This document shows, piece after piece, positions 38,662-46,449 of a stretch of 64,000 bases of DNA; position 1 is the stretch's first letter; each line of letters starts with the position of its first letter. The notes beneath the pieces were generated by a model that did not search any database, was not told the origin of the DNA, and worked only from the letters and a program-made list of their open reading frames with translations. The DNA is taken from NCBI RefSeq assembly GCF_016629665.1, contig NZ_JAEPRQ010000002.1, positions 372,001-436,000 on the forward strand, written 5' to 3'. A program made the position numbers and the translations under genes. Origin of the DNA: Paracoccus caeni (lineage in GTDB: Bacteria; Pseudomonadota; Alphaproteobacteria; Rhodobacterales; Rhodobacteraceae).

Positions 38662-39960
38662 TTGCCCTTCCATCCAAGCCGCCACCACGCCGTCCCGCCG
38701 CTTCTGCTTGGCCTGTGCCTTGCCCTTCCCGGCGCCGCCCTTCCCCGCACCTATGAGGCAGTCGAGGTTCGCGGCGCCAAGATGATCCCCGAAGACGACA
38801 TCCGCCAGACCTGCGGTGCCGAGCCGGGCGTCTATATGGAAGATATAGAGTTGCGCGCGATCGAGGATTGCCTGATGTCCACCGGCGTTTTCGAGGCGGT
38901 CAGCCTGAAGGCCGAAGGCGACAATCTGATCATCGACGTGACCGAGATCGAACAAAGCCCCGGCCGGTTCGAGGCATCGGTCTTTCACACCTCTGACAAG
39001 GGGCTGACGGGGGGCATCTCATATGAACAATACAACCTTCTGCCCGACACGTTCGGCGCGGTGCATCTGGAATTCAGCCGCGACGTGAAAAGCGTCGATG
39101 CCAGCCTCTACCGCCCCGACCAGCTGGGCAAGGATCTGGATGCCGGGATCGATCTGAAATGGGAACGCTCGGATTTCGAGGATCTGGCCTTCTCGGTCCG
39201 CAATGTGCAAGCCGAGGGGTATATGGCCTGGACGCCGGACGACAATCTGCGCGTCGAATACGGGCTGGGCTATCGCGGACACAAGATGGACGGGATCGAC
39301 GCCGATGCAAGCGCGCTGCTGCAATCCGAGGCGACCAGCATCGATGCGCCCTTCCTGCGCCTTGGCCTGACATGGGCGACCGCGGCCGAGGGTGACGACG
39401 GCAAACCCACAGCGCGCGGAGCATCGGCCGAGCTTGACCAGTATCTGTGGAACATCGGCACTGACGACCTGCTGTCGGAAACCCGCGTCACGCTGAACGC
39501 GCGCCAGAACCTTGCGGAGAAGGTCGAGCTTCTGCTGGGACTCAGCGGTGGCATCGTGGCGGGTCTCAGCGACAATGACACCCGCGCCATCGACCGTTTC
39601 TATCCCGGCGGCGACAGCTTTCGCGGCTTCGCACCACGCGGCATCGGGCCATCGGATCGGGGCGATATGCTGGGCGGCAACCGCTACCTGATCGGCTCGG
39701 TCGAATTACGCCGCGCCTTCACCTTCTACGACCGCGAATATCACGGCGGGGTATTCTACGAGATCGGCTCGGTCTGGGATCTGGACAATGATCTGGGCGG
39801 GCGCATCGACGACGGCTGGCATTCGCGCAGCAGCATCGGTCTTTCGCTGACGTTTGATCTGGCGGGCACGCCGGTCTCGCTTTACGTGGCCGAGCCGCTG
39901 CGCGAGCGGCCCGGCGACGACCGCCAAAGTTTCGGGATCAAGATCAGCGCGACCTTTTAG
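38662..39960 (+). CDS. Small Omp85-family outer membrane protein with one POTRA domain
   Basis: 432 residues from TTG 38662 (GAGAG just upstream); no in-frame ATG lies earlier. Signal peptide (PPLLLGLCLALPGAALP), one POTRA-like domain (about 30-100, beginning YEAVEVRGAKMIPEDDI), then a beta-barrel of about 320 residues with the Omp85 lock region FYPGGDSFRGF and a terminal Phe (KISATF). BamA has five POTRA domains and TamA three, so this is a minimal member, closer in layout to TpsB/ShlB or short BamA-like proteins. Its position as last gene of a type I secretion set suggests help with surface anchoring or insertion of an outer membrane part. That function is inferred. Confidence 0.82.
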   Translation: MPFHPSRHHAVPPLLLGLCLALPGAALPRTYEAVEVRGAKMIPEDDIRQTCGAEPGVYMEDIELRAIEDCLMSTGVFEAVSLKAEGDNLIIDVTEIEQSPGRFEASVFHTSDKGLTGGISYEQYNLLPDTFGAVHLEFSRDVKSVDASLYRPDQLGKDLDAGIDLKWERSDFEDLAFSVRNVQAEGYMAWTPDDNLRVEYGLGYRGHKMDGIDADASALLQSEATSIDAPFLRLGLTWATAAEGDDGKPTARGASAELDQYLWNIGTDDLLSETRVTLNARQNLAEKVELLLGLSGGIVAGLSDNDTRAIDRFYPGGDSFRGFAPRGIGPSDRGDMLGGNRYLIGSVELRRAFTFYDREYHGGVFYEIGSVWDLDNDLGGRIDDGWHSRSSIGLSLTFDLAGTPVSLYVAEPLRERPGDDRQSFGIKISATF

Positions 39961-39972
39961 ATCCGGGACTGC

Positions 39973-40380
39973 CTAGTTCGCGGGCGGCGCATAGCCGTTC
40001 CGCTCCAGCCATTCCTGCATCATCGCGATCTCGCCTTCCTGTGCCGAGATCACCTCTTCGGCGAGCTTGCGGATCTCGGGGTCCTCGCCATGTTCCAGCA
40101 CCACCTTGGCCATGTCGATGGCGGCCTGATGGTGGGGGATCATGCCGATGACGAAATCCGCATCGGCATTGCCGGTCGGCTCGACCGCCATGTCCTGATG
40201 CATCCGGTCCATCGCCGCGGAGTAACCCGCCGAGGCCGGATCAGCGGTTTCAGCCACGCTTTCGGTGGCGGCATGATCATGGGCGGAATGGTCAGTCGCC
40301 GGTTCCTGCGCATAGGCACCAAAGGCCAGCGCGAACAGGATCGGGCTAAGCCCGGTGGCGCGGCGGATCGTTTTTTTCAT
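39973..40380 (-). CDS. DUF305 periplasmic protein (CopM-like metallochaperone family)
   Basis: 135 residues with a signal peptide ending near AYAQEP, a His/Asp-rich linker (TDHSAHDHAA) and the DUF305 core: MDRMHQDM, FVIGMIPHHQAAIDMA and EGEIAMMQEWL. Met and His residues suit copper or silver binding, as reported for some family members. It converges on the Omp85 gene with a 12-nt gap and is not part of that operon. No copper-responsive site was recognised. Confidence 0.85.
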   Translation of the reverse strand: MKKTIRRATGLSPILFALAFGAYAQEPATDHSAHDHAATESVAETADPASAGYSAAMDRMHQDMAVEPTGNADADFVIGMIPHHQAAIDMAKVVLEHGEDPEIRKLAEEVISAQEGEIAMMQEWLERNGYAPPAN

Positions 40381-40473
40381 TCTGCTTCCCTCATATCTTC
40401 GGATCGACGCGGATCGGGCGCGATCTGAGCCGGATTGTCGGGAAAACGGAAATCACGATCAGCGGAAGCCCGT

Positions 40474-41040
40474 TCACGCCTCGGTCATCCGGGCCAATGT
40501 AATCAGGCTGTTGCCATAGCGGCGCTGGTCGATCTGCACCAGCGGCGCGGGAATGACGGGCGGCTGCGCCTCTTCCCAGACCACCACGGCACCCGGCGCG
40601 ATCCAGCCGCCCGCAAGCGCCGAGACAATCGCCCGTTCACCCAAACCCCGTGCATAGGGCGGATCGAGAAACACCAGCCCGTAGGCCGGATCCGTGTTCG
40701 GCCCAAGGTTGGTGGCATCGCGCCGCCAGATATCCGCGATGCCCGTCGCACGGGCCTTTTCGACATTCTGGCGGATCAGCGCGCGGGCCTTGACCCCGTC
40801 ATCCACGAAACTGACATGGGCTGCGCCGCGGGAATAGGCTTCCAGCCCAAGCGCGCCGGTCCCGGCGAAAAGGTCAAGCACGCGGGCACCGGGGATCGGA
40901 TTGCCGTGGCTTCCGTTGATCAGCAGGTTGAAGATCGACTCGCGCACCCGGTCGGTGGTCGGGCGAAGATGCGCCACAGCGTCGCCTTCACCAACTTCGG
41001 CCAATTTCAGGCCGCGCAGATTGCCTCCGACGATCCTCAT
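40474..41040 (-). CDS. rsmD: 16S rRNA (guanine966-N2)-methyltransferase RsmD
   Basis: 188 residues from ATG 41040. MRIVGGNLRGLKL and RPTTDRVRESIFN are characteristic of RsmD; LDLFAGTGALGLEA is the SAM motif and LDPPYARG the N-methyltransferase DPPY motif. It methylates G966 of 16S rRNA during 30S assembly. An in-frame ATG 63 nt upstream would add a Gly/Pro/Arg tail foreign to the family, so 41040 was chosen. Confidence 0.92.
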   Translation of the reverse strand: MRIVGGNLRGLKLAEVGEGDAVAHLRPTTDRVRESIFNLLINGSHGNPIPGARVLDLFAGTGALGLEAYSRGAAHVSFVDDGVKARALIRQNVEKARATGIADIWRRDATNLGPNTDPAYGLVFLDPPYARGLGERAIVSALAGGWIAPGAVVVWEEAQPPVIPAPLVQIDQRRYGNSLITLARMTEA

Positions 41041-41128
41041 CTTTGCGTCCCGCGACGGACGGGGGGCTGGCCGCCCCCCGCACCCCCCGCTTGCGCTGCC
41101 CATGAGGGCCTTTCGACAACGGTGGATG

Positions 41129-42331
41129 TCATTTCATCAGCGCCTTCAAATCCGGGATCGTCGGGATAAGGTCGGGATCGGCGCTGCGTCCCGCCTCGAT
41201 CAGGCGCTTGCCGATCATATAGGCGCGGGCATCGTTCAGCGCATCGACGGCGATCAGTTGCCCGTCGCGGAAATACCAGACCGAGCCGCCATGTTCGCCG
41301 TCGCCGGGCCGTGTGACGATGCGGTCATGGCCGGTGCCAAGTCCCGCGATTTGCAGCTTTGCATCAAACTGGTCGGACCAGAACCACGGCTTCGGCAGAT
41401 AGGCCCGATCCGCGCCAAGCATATTGTCAGCGACGGCTTCGGCCATGTCGATGGCATTGCCGACGCTTTCAAGCCGCATGCGCTGGCCGTTCGCGGGAAA
41501 GCTGGCGCAATCGCCCGCAGACCAGATGGCCGGGTCGGAAGTGCGCCCGGTCTCGTCCGTGGCGATGCCGTTGTCGATGGTCAGGCCAGCAGCCTGCGCC
41601 AAGGCCGTTTCCGGCTCGATCCCGATGCCGGTGACGATCAGATCGGCGGGCAGGTGGCGTCCATCGGCAAGCTCTACCCCGTCCGCGCAGGCGTCGCCGG
41701 TGATGCGGGCAATGCCGGTGCCTTCAAGGATCGTCACGCCATGGGCGCGGTGCAGGTTGCGGATCAGCGCCGCCGTCTCGGCAGCGGCAACGCGGCCAAG
41801 GATGCGCGGGGCGGCCTCGATCAGCGTCACTTCAAGCCCCAGCTTGCGTGCGACGGCGGCGGCCTCCAGCCCGATATAGCCGCCGCCGATCACGATCAGG
41901 CGGCGTCCGGGCTGCATCGCAGGGGCCATGGCATCGACATCGGCAAGGGTGCGGACGACATGGACGCCGGGCAGATCGCCGCCCACCTTTGCGGGCAGGC
42001 GGCGCGGCGTCGCGCCAAGTGTCAGGGCAAGCATATCATAGGGAACCGGGCCTGCATCGGTGACGACCGCGCGGTTGCTGCGGTCAATCGCGGTCGCGGT
42101 GCAGGAAAGGCGCAACTCGATCCCCTGTTCCTGCCACCAGTCCTCACCCCGCAGAACCAGCCGATCCAGACCCATCTGTCCCAGCAGATAGGCCTTGGAC
42201 AGCGGCGGTCGCTGATAGGGGGCGGCAGGTTCCGCGCCGATGATCGTCAACGGCCCGTCATGCCCGTTCGTCCTCAGCCGCGCCGCCATCGAGGCTGCCG
42301 CTTGCCCTGCCCCAAGGATCACGATCCGCAT
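41129..42331 (-). CDS. FAD/NAD(P) ferredoxin (rubredoxin) reductase-like oxidoreductase
   Basis: 400 residues. FAD motif GAGQAAASMAARLR at the start, PYQRPPLSKAYL, NAD motif GGGYIGLEAAA, and GDCASF closing the FAD site, followed by a reductase C-terminal domain. This matches monomeric ferredoxin reductases of cytochrome P450 or dioxygenase systems (rhodocoxin/putidaredoxin reductase type). No ferredoxin or P450 gene is adjacent. Upstream of rsmD on the same strand with an 88-nt gap that contains a GC-rich 7-bp inverted repeat (41061-41079) without a T-run. Confidence 0.88.
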   Translation of the reverse strand: MRIVILGAGQAAASMAARLRTNGHDGPLTIIGAEPAAPYQRPPLSKAYLLGQMGLDRLVLRGEDWWQEQGIELRLSCTATAIDRSNRAVVTDAGPVPYDMLALTLGATPRRLPAKVGGDLPGVHVVRTLADVDAMAPAMQPGRRLIVIGGGYIGLEAAAVARKLGLEVTLIEAAPRILGRVAAAETAALIRNLHRAHGVTILEGTGIARITGDACADGVELADGRHLPADLIVTGIGIEPETALAQAAGLTIDNGIATDETGRTSDPAIWSAGDCASFPANGQRMRLESVGNAIDMAEAVADNMLGADRAYLPKPWFWSDQFDAKLQIAGLGTGHDRIVTRPGDGEHGGSVWYFRDGQLIAVDALNDARAYMIGKRLIEAGRSADPDLIPTIPDLKALMK

Positions 42332-42417
42332 GGAATCCTCCGTTCTCGATCTATGGCGTGTCGCCGGGCGGCACCCTATAGTCGCCGCGAATCCGTTGCA
42401 ATTCAGGAGGACGCGCG

Positions 42418-42903
42418 ATGACCATTGCCATAGGCGAGAGTTTCCCCGCAGGACAACTGCTCAGGGTCGGTGAAAACGGGCCCGAAGCGGTCGATACAGC
42501 CGATCTGGCGCAAGGCCGCGTGGTGGTGTTCGGCCTGCCCGGCGCCTATACCGGCACCTGTTCGAACGCGCATATCCCCAGCTTCATCCGCACCGCCGAC
42601 CGCTTCCGCGAGAAGGGCGTCAGCCGGATCGTCTGCGTGACCGTGAACGACCCCTTCGTCACCGCCGCATGGTCCAAAGCGACCGGCGCAGGCGATGCCG
42701 GGATCGAGATCCTTGCCGATGCCGATGGCAGCGTGACCAAGGCACTGGGCCTGTCCTTCGACGCACCCCCCGCCGGTCTTTACGGGCGCAGCAAGCGCTA
42801 TGCCTCGCTGCTTCGGGACGGTGTGGTCGAGGTGATCGACGTGGAAGACAGCCCCGGCCTTTGCAGCGTCAGCGCGGGCGAGGCGCTGCTGGAAAAAGTC
42901 TGA
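42418..42903 (+). CDS. Peroxiredoxin, Prx5 type
   Basis: 161 residues. Catalytic Cys48 sits in PGAYTGTCSNAH, the Prx5/AhpE-like form, and the C-terminal GLCSVSAGEALL may hold a resolving Cys. Reduces hydrogen peroxide and organic peroxides using thioredoxin or glutaredoxin. AGGAGG lies just upstream of ATG 42418. It diverges from the flavoprotein gene and is followed by a clear terminator, so it is monocistronic. Confidence 0.92.
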   Translation: MTIAIGESFPAGQLLRVGENGPEAVDTADLAQGRVVVFGLPGAYTGTCSNAHIPSFIRTADRFREKGVSRIVCVTVNDPFVTAAWSKATGAGDAGIEILADADGSVTKALGLSFDAPPAGLYGRSKRYASLLRDGVVEVIDVEDSPGLCSVSAGEALLEKV

Positions 42904-42918
42904 TCCGTGATCAGCGAG

Positions 42919-42944
42919 GGGCGGCGATCTTGCCGCCCTTTCTT
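42919..42944 (+). terminator. Rho-independent terminator of the peroxiredoxin gene
   Basis: GGGCGGC (42919-42925) pairs with GCCGCCC (42932-42938) around a 6-nt loop and is followed by TTTCTT (42939-42944), 15 nt after the stop codon. Confidence 0.85.
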
Positions 42945-43476
42945 ATCTCAGCCTGCAGATTTCGCGGCCAACGGCATCTAAGACAGCCGTCTGAACCGCC
43001 GCAGCGGACATGCCGTCGGTTTGCAACTGATGGTTGGACAGATCGCCCAGCTCTGCGAATTGGCGATGCAGTTCGGTGATGGTGCCGGGATCGCGAAGCG
43101 TGTCGCCGCCACGTTGCTGACAACGCGAGATCGCCTGAGACAATGACGGACGCAGGACGATGTAGTGCAGCGGCATGCCCAACGCCCGGAATGCGGGTAA
43201 GAACCACGGGCCGATAATGCCGTCAACAATGACGAAATAACCGCCTTGAGCATAGATGCGTGCGGTGGCGGCCAAGGCCTCGATGACCACGCGGTTCTGA
43301 TCATGCGCTTCCGGCAGCCATGGATCGATCGCGCCGGATTTGATCACATGCCAGAAATCGTCGGAATGAAGATGCACCTTGGGCACGCCCGGACTGGCGG
43401 CGAGACTGGCCGCCACCGTGGTCTTTCCCGATCCCGGAGTGCCGGTCAGGATCAGTATTTCGCCCGCTTTCAACAT
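42943..43476 (-). CDS. P-loop NTPase, small-molecule kinase-like
   Basis: 177 residues. Walker A GTPGSGKT at 12-19, followed by HSDDFWHVIKSG and DGIIGPWFLP, resembling zeta-toxin/chloramphenicol phosphotransferase-like or gluconate-kinase-like AAA_33 ATPases. The substrate is unknown. Its 3' end touches the terminator of the convergent peroxiredoxin gene. No antitoxin-like partner is adjacent, which argues against a zeta toxin. Confidence 0.75.
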   Translation of the reverse strand: MLKAGEILILTGTPGSGKTTVAASLAASPGVPKVHLHSDDFWHVIKSGAIDPWLPEAHDQNRVVIEALAATARIYAQGGYFVIVDGIIGPWFLPAFRALGMPLHYIVLRPSLSQAISRCQQRGGDTLRDPGTITELHRQFAELGDLSNHQLQTDGMSAAAVQTAVLDAVGREICRLR

Positions 43477-43612
43477 TCGGTTGACATAATCTGTTGCCCT
43501 TCAGGCTGCAATCGGACGGCCAATCCCTGCTGAGCCGCCGCCGGGCAGGCTGGACCTTCTCACATATCCGTGACATGCGACCAAGGTATTTTGACCTTCT
43601 TCAGGTAGAACA

Positions 43613-44704
43613 ATGGCTTTCACGCAACTTACCCTTCCCGACCGCCCCCTGAACATCGCCCCCGGTTCGATCAATCCCCCGCGCGGACTGATCTTTGCGA
43701 TGATCCTGTTTCTGGGCCTGCTGGGGTTTCTGGTGTGGTTTCAAGGGCCGGATCTGTATCGCGACTGGCAGATCAGCCGCAATCCGGTCGAGCTTCAGGA
43801 AGCGCTGATCGAGAATGGCGAATGCACGACCCGCAAGGGCTTTTTCACCGATTGCAGCGCCGATGTCGCCTATAGCTACGAGGGCCAGTCTTATGACGGC
43901 CATATCGAGTTGGCCTTCTTCGATTTCCATACCGGCGATTACTGGGTCAGCGTGGTCATTTCCGGCGACGATCCGTCGCTTGCCACCCTGTCACTTGGGT
44001 TGGAGAAGCTATGGAACCGGATCATCGTTCTGGCCCTCTTTTCCGCGCTGTTTCTGGGGCTGGTGATCTCTAGCCTCGTGCAGCGGGCGCGCGCGAACAA
44101 GGCAAGGAAGGGCATTGCCGGTTCGGCGCGGCTTGGGCTGGTGCCGGTGGTGCTGACCAACGTGTTCGAGCGGGGCCGGAAAACCCATGTGACCTATGCC
44201 GAACGCATCGCGCCCGGCAAGAACGGCAAGGCGGCGAACACGACCTTCGTTGCGCCGGCGCAACCGCTGCTGTCCTTCGATCAGGACGGGCAGACCGTGG
44301 GCATCGGCGTCAGGCATCCCGACGCGCTTCTGCCGGTGCTACTGGATGCCGAGCTTGAGCGTTTGTCGCTGACCCCGGAAGAGCGGCAGGCGGCGCTTGC
44401 CCAGATCCGGTCCGAGGCGCAGGCCGAGGGTGTTCCCGCCGCCCCTCCGGCGAAGAAGCTGCATTGGAAGCGCGGGCTTGTGGCATTCTGCGGGCCGTTC
44501 CTGCTGCTCTTCATCGGCTCGCTTGGCTATTGGCTTCACTATGTGACCAGCGCGCCGACGCAGTATGACCAATACGGGATGCTGGTGAACCAGATCCTGC
44601 CGGGCTTCATGAACGAATGGGGCTGCGATCAGTTGCAGGCCCGGTTTGGCGATCAGAATGCGCCGTCCGGCTGCGTGATGGACGACCATAGAAGCTGGAA
44701 ATGA
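43613..44704 (+). CDS. Membrane protein of unknown function
   Basis: 363 residues. Three hydrophobic segments: about 25-43, 137-157 and 285-308. Between the first two lies an extracytoplasmic loop with NGECTTRKGFFTDCSADV, whose two Cys could form a disulfide. A cytosolic part follows with SLTPEERQAALAQIRSEA. The short C-terminal part also has two Cys. The arrangement recalls DUF3592-type proteins but I cannot assign a family. Divergent from the P-loop gene. Confidence 0.7.
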   Translation: MAFTQLTLPDRPLNIAPGSINPPRGLIFAMILFLGLLGFLVWFQGPDLYRDWQISRNPVELQEALIENGECTTRKGFFTDCSADVAYSYEGQSYDGHIELAFFDFHTGDYWVSVVISGDDPSLATLSLGLEKLWNRIIVLALFSALFLGLVISSLVQRARANKARKGIAGSARLGLVPVVLTNVFERGRKTHVTYAERIAPGKNGKAANTTFVAPAQPLLSFDQDGQTVGIGVRHPDALLPVLLDAELERLSLTPEERQAALAQIRSEAQAEGVPAAPPAKKLHWKRGLVAFCGPFLLLFIGSLGYWLHYVTSAPTQYDQYGMLVNQILPGFMNEWGCDQLQARFGDQNAPSGCVMDDHRSWK

Positions 44705-44782
44705 TGCCGCACGGGGCGATGGCCGGTTGATTTTCAGCCGGTCGTCGGTCACAGCGACATGACTGCGACACAGGAGACCCGC

Positions 44783-45025
44783 ATGACCTATCTGCACGCC
44801 ATCATCGCGGGCCTCATCGCCGGTCCGGTCTATGCTTGGGCCATGACGCTTGATATCCCTCGCCGCCGGTTCGAGGCGCGGATGCAGCGCTTTCGGAACG
44901 GCGAGGGCAAAGACCCGGCAAAGGCGCATCTTGGGCCGCATAAGCCGTTGTGGGAAAATGCCGTGGCCGCCGGGCTGATCGTCATGCTGGTCGGCGGCAT
45001 CATCGCCAACATGGCGCAGGTCTGA
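44783..45025 (+). CDS. Small two-helix membrane protein, unknown
   Basis: 80 residues from ATG 44783, which has AGGAG 8 nt upstream. ATG 44759 in the same frame would add eight residues but lacks a ribosome site. Two membrane helices (YLHAIIAGLIAGPVYAWAM and a C-terminal AAGLIVMLVGGIIANM) flank a basic loop (PRRRFEARMQRF). No family recognised. It follows the larger membrane protein by 78 nt. Confidence 0.65.
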   Translation: MTYLHAIIAGLIAGPVYAWAMTLDIPRRRFEARMQRFRNGEGKDPAKAHLGPHKPLWENAVAAGLIVMLVGGIIANMAQV

Positions 45026-45072
45026 CCTAACGCGGATCGCGCCACCAGCCGCCCCATTTCGGAAAAGTTGCC

Positions 45073-46212
45073 CTAGCTGACCGCGCCCTTGCGGAACGGG
45101 GTCCAGTCAGCCAAGGCCTCGATCTCCTGCCCCATGGCATCACGCTCTCGGTCGAGATAGTCGGCAAGGGCACGCAGGAACCCCTCATCCTGAACCCAAT
45201 GCAGTGAATGGATCGGGACCGGCTCGTATCCGCGCGCCAGTTTATGCTCGCCCTGCGCGCCCGCCTCGACCCGAGCAAGGCCGTGGGCGATGGCGTGGTC
45301 GATGGCCTGATGGTAGCAAAGCTCGAAATGCAGGAAGGCGTGATCCTCGACACAGCCCCAATAGCGGCCATAGACCGCGTCGGGGCCAAGAAAGTTCAGC
45401 GCGCCGGCAATGGGTGTGCCGTCGTCTTCGGCCAGAACCAGCAGGATATCGTCGCGCATGGTCTGGTGGATGCAGTCGAAGAATTCCCGCGTCAGATACG
45501 GGCTGCCCCATTTGCGGCTGCCGGTGTCTTGGTAGAAGTCCCAGAACGCATCCCAATGCGCGGGTTTCAGGTCATCGCCGGTCAGATGGGTGATGCGGCC
45601 GCCAAAAGCCTGCGCACGGGCGCGTTCCTTTCGGATCGCCTTGCGCTTGCGCGAGGACAGCGCCCCCAAAAAATCGTCGTAAGAGCCGTATTCCCGGTTC
45701 AGCCAGTGGAATTGCTGGGTGATCCGCGGCAGAAAACCCGCCTCTTCACCCAAAGCGGCCTCTTCCTCGGTGCAGAAGGTCACATGCACGCCAGAGGCCC
45801 CGCCCCGCCCCGCCACCTGCGTCATCCCTGCCAACAGCGCCTGCCGCGCCTGCGGATCATGCGACAGAAGGCGCGCGCCGGTGGCTGGCGTGAAGGGCAC
45901 CGCGCATTGCAGCTTCGGGTAATAGCTGCCTCCGGCGCGCTGAAAGGCTTCGGCCCAGGCGTGATCGAAGATATATTCGCCCTGGCTATGCGACTTTGCA
46001 TAAAGCGGGGCCACGCCAAGGATGCTCTCCCCGTCCGAGACCGACAGATGCAGCGGCTGCCAGCCCGTCCCGCGCCCGACCGAACCCGATGCCTCCAGCG
46101 CCGCCAGAAAACGGTGGCTGGTAAAAGGGTTGCCATCGCCGAACCCGTCCCATTCGGCGGCGGGAATATCGGTGATCGAGGCATGGGTGGACAGGGTCAG
46201 AGAGCGGCTCAT
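45073..46212 (-). CDS. GNAT/FemAB-like acyltransferase (peptidogalycan biosynthesis family)
   Basis: 379 residues from ATG 46212. Typical of the PF04339-type family: NPFTSHRFLAALE, PLYAKSHSQGEYIFDHAWAE, SSRKRKAIRKERA, and near the end EAGAQGEHKLARGYEPV. The enzymatic role is not settled; members have a double GNAT fold like FemAB aminoacyltransferases. An in-frame upstream start (46431) adds unrelated sequence and was not used. Divergent from smc with a 237-nt gap. Confidence 0.82.
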   Translation of the reverse strand: MSRSLTLSTHASITDIPAAEWDGFGDGNPFTSHRFLAALEASGSVGRGTGWQPLHLSVSDGESILGVAPLYAKSHSQGEYIFDHAWAEAFQRAGGSYYPKLQCAVPFTPATGARLLSHDPQARQALLAGMTQVAGRGGASGVHVTFCTEEEAALGEEAGFLPRITQQFHWLNREYGSYDDFLGALSSRKRKAIRKERARAQAFGGRITHLTGDDLKPAHWDAFWDFYQDTGSRKWGSPYLTREFFDCIHQTMRDDILLVLAEDDGTPIAGALNFLGPDAVYGRYWGCVEDHAFLHFELCYHQAIDHAIAHGLARVEAGAQGEHKLARGYEPVPIHSLHWVQDEGFLRALADYLDRERDAMGQEIEALADWTPFRKGAVS

Positions 46213-46394
46213 GCGGCAGAACCTATGCATTGGCCGGGGCTTTGTCAGCCTCTGCGGTGGTGCAGCCGCCGCGAATGTGGGAATCGGGGTCGCGGATGCC
46301 TGCTGAAACAGCCCGATGAGCCGATAGCCACGGTGGGTGATGCAAGGATTTTGTGGATAACCCCACCACGAACCGCAATATCTAGCGGTTTTGG

Positions 46395-46423
46395 TTGACT
46401 CGGGCGGCATCACTGGCACAATC
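46395..46423 (+). promoter_or_regulatory. Probable sigma70 promoter of smc
   Basis: TTGACT (46395-46400), a 17-nt spacer and ACAATC (46418-46423), 27 nt before the SMC start. AAGGA ahead of ATG 46450 is the ribosome site. The rest of the 46213-46449 gap has no recognisable element. Confidence 0.5.
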
Positions 46424-46449
46424 GGGGGCAAAAGAACGAAGGACAGGCC

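Noticed and set aside
41061..41079. GC-rich hairpin between flavoprotein and rsmD as a terminator
   Set aside because: A 7-bp stem exists but no T-run follows on the minus strand.
40901..42421. A 506-codon plus-strand open frame through rsmD and the flavoprotein
   Set aside because: Antisense to two clear genes with intact motifs and without any motif of its own.
42943..43476. P-loop protein as a zeta-type toxin
   Set aside because: The kinase-like fold is similar, but no antitoxin gene is adjacent and the gene stands alone.
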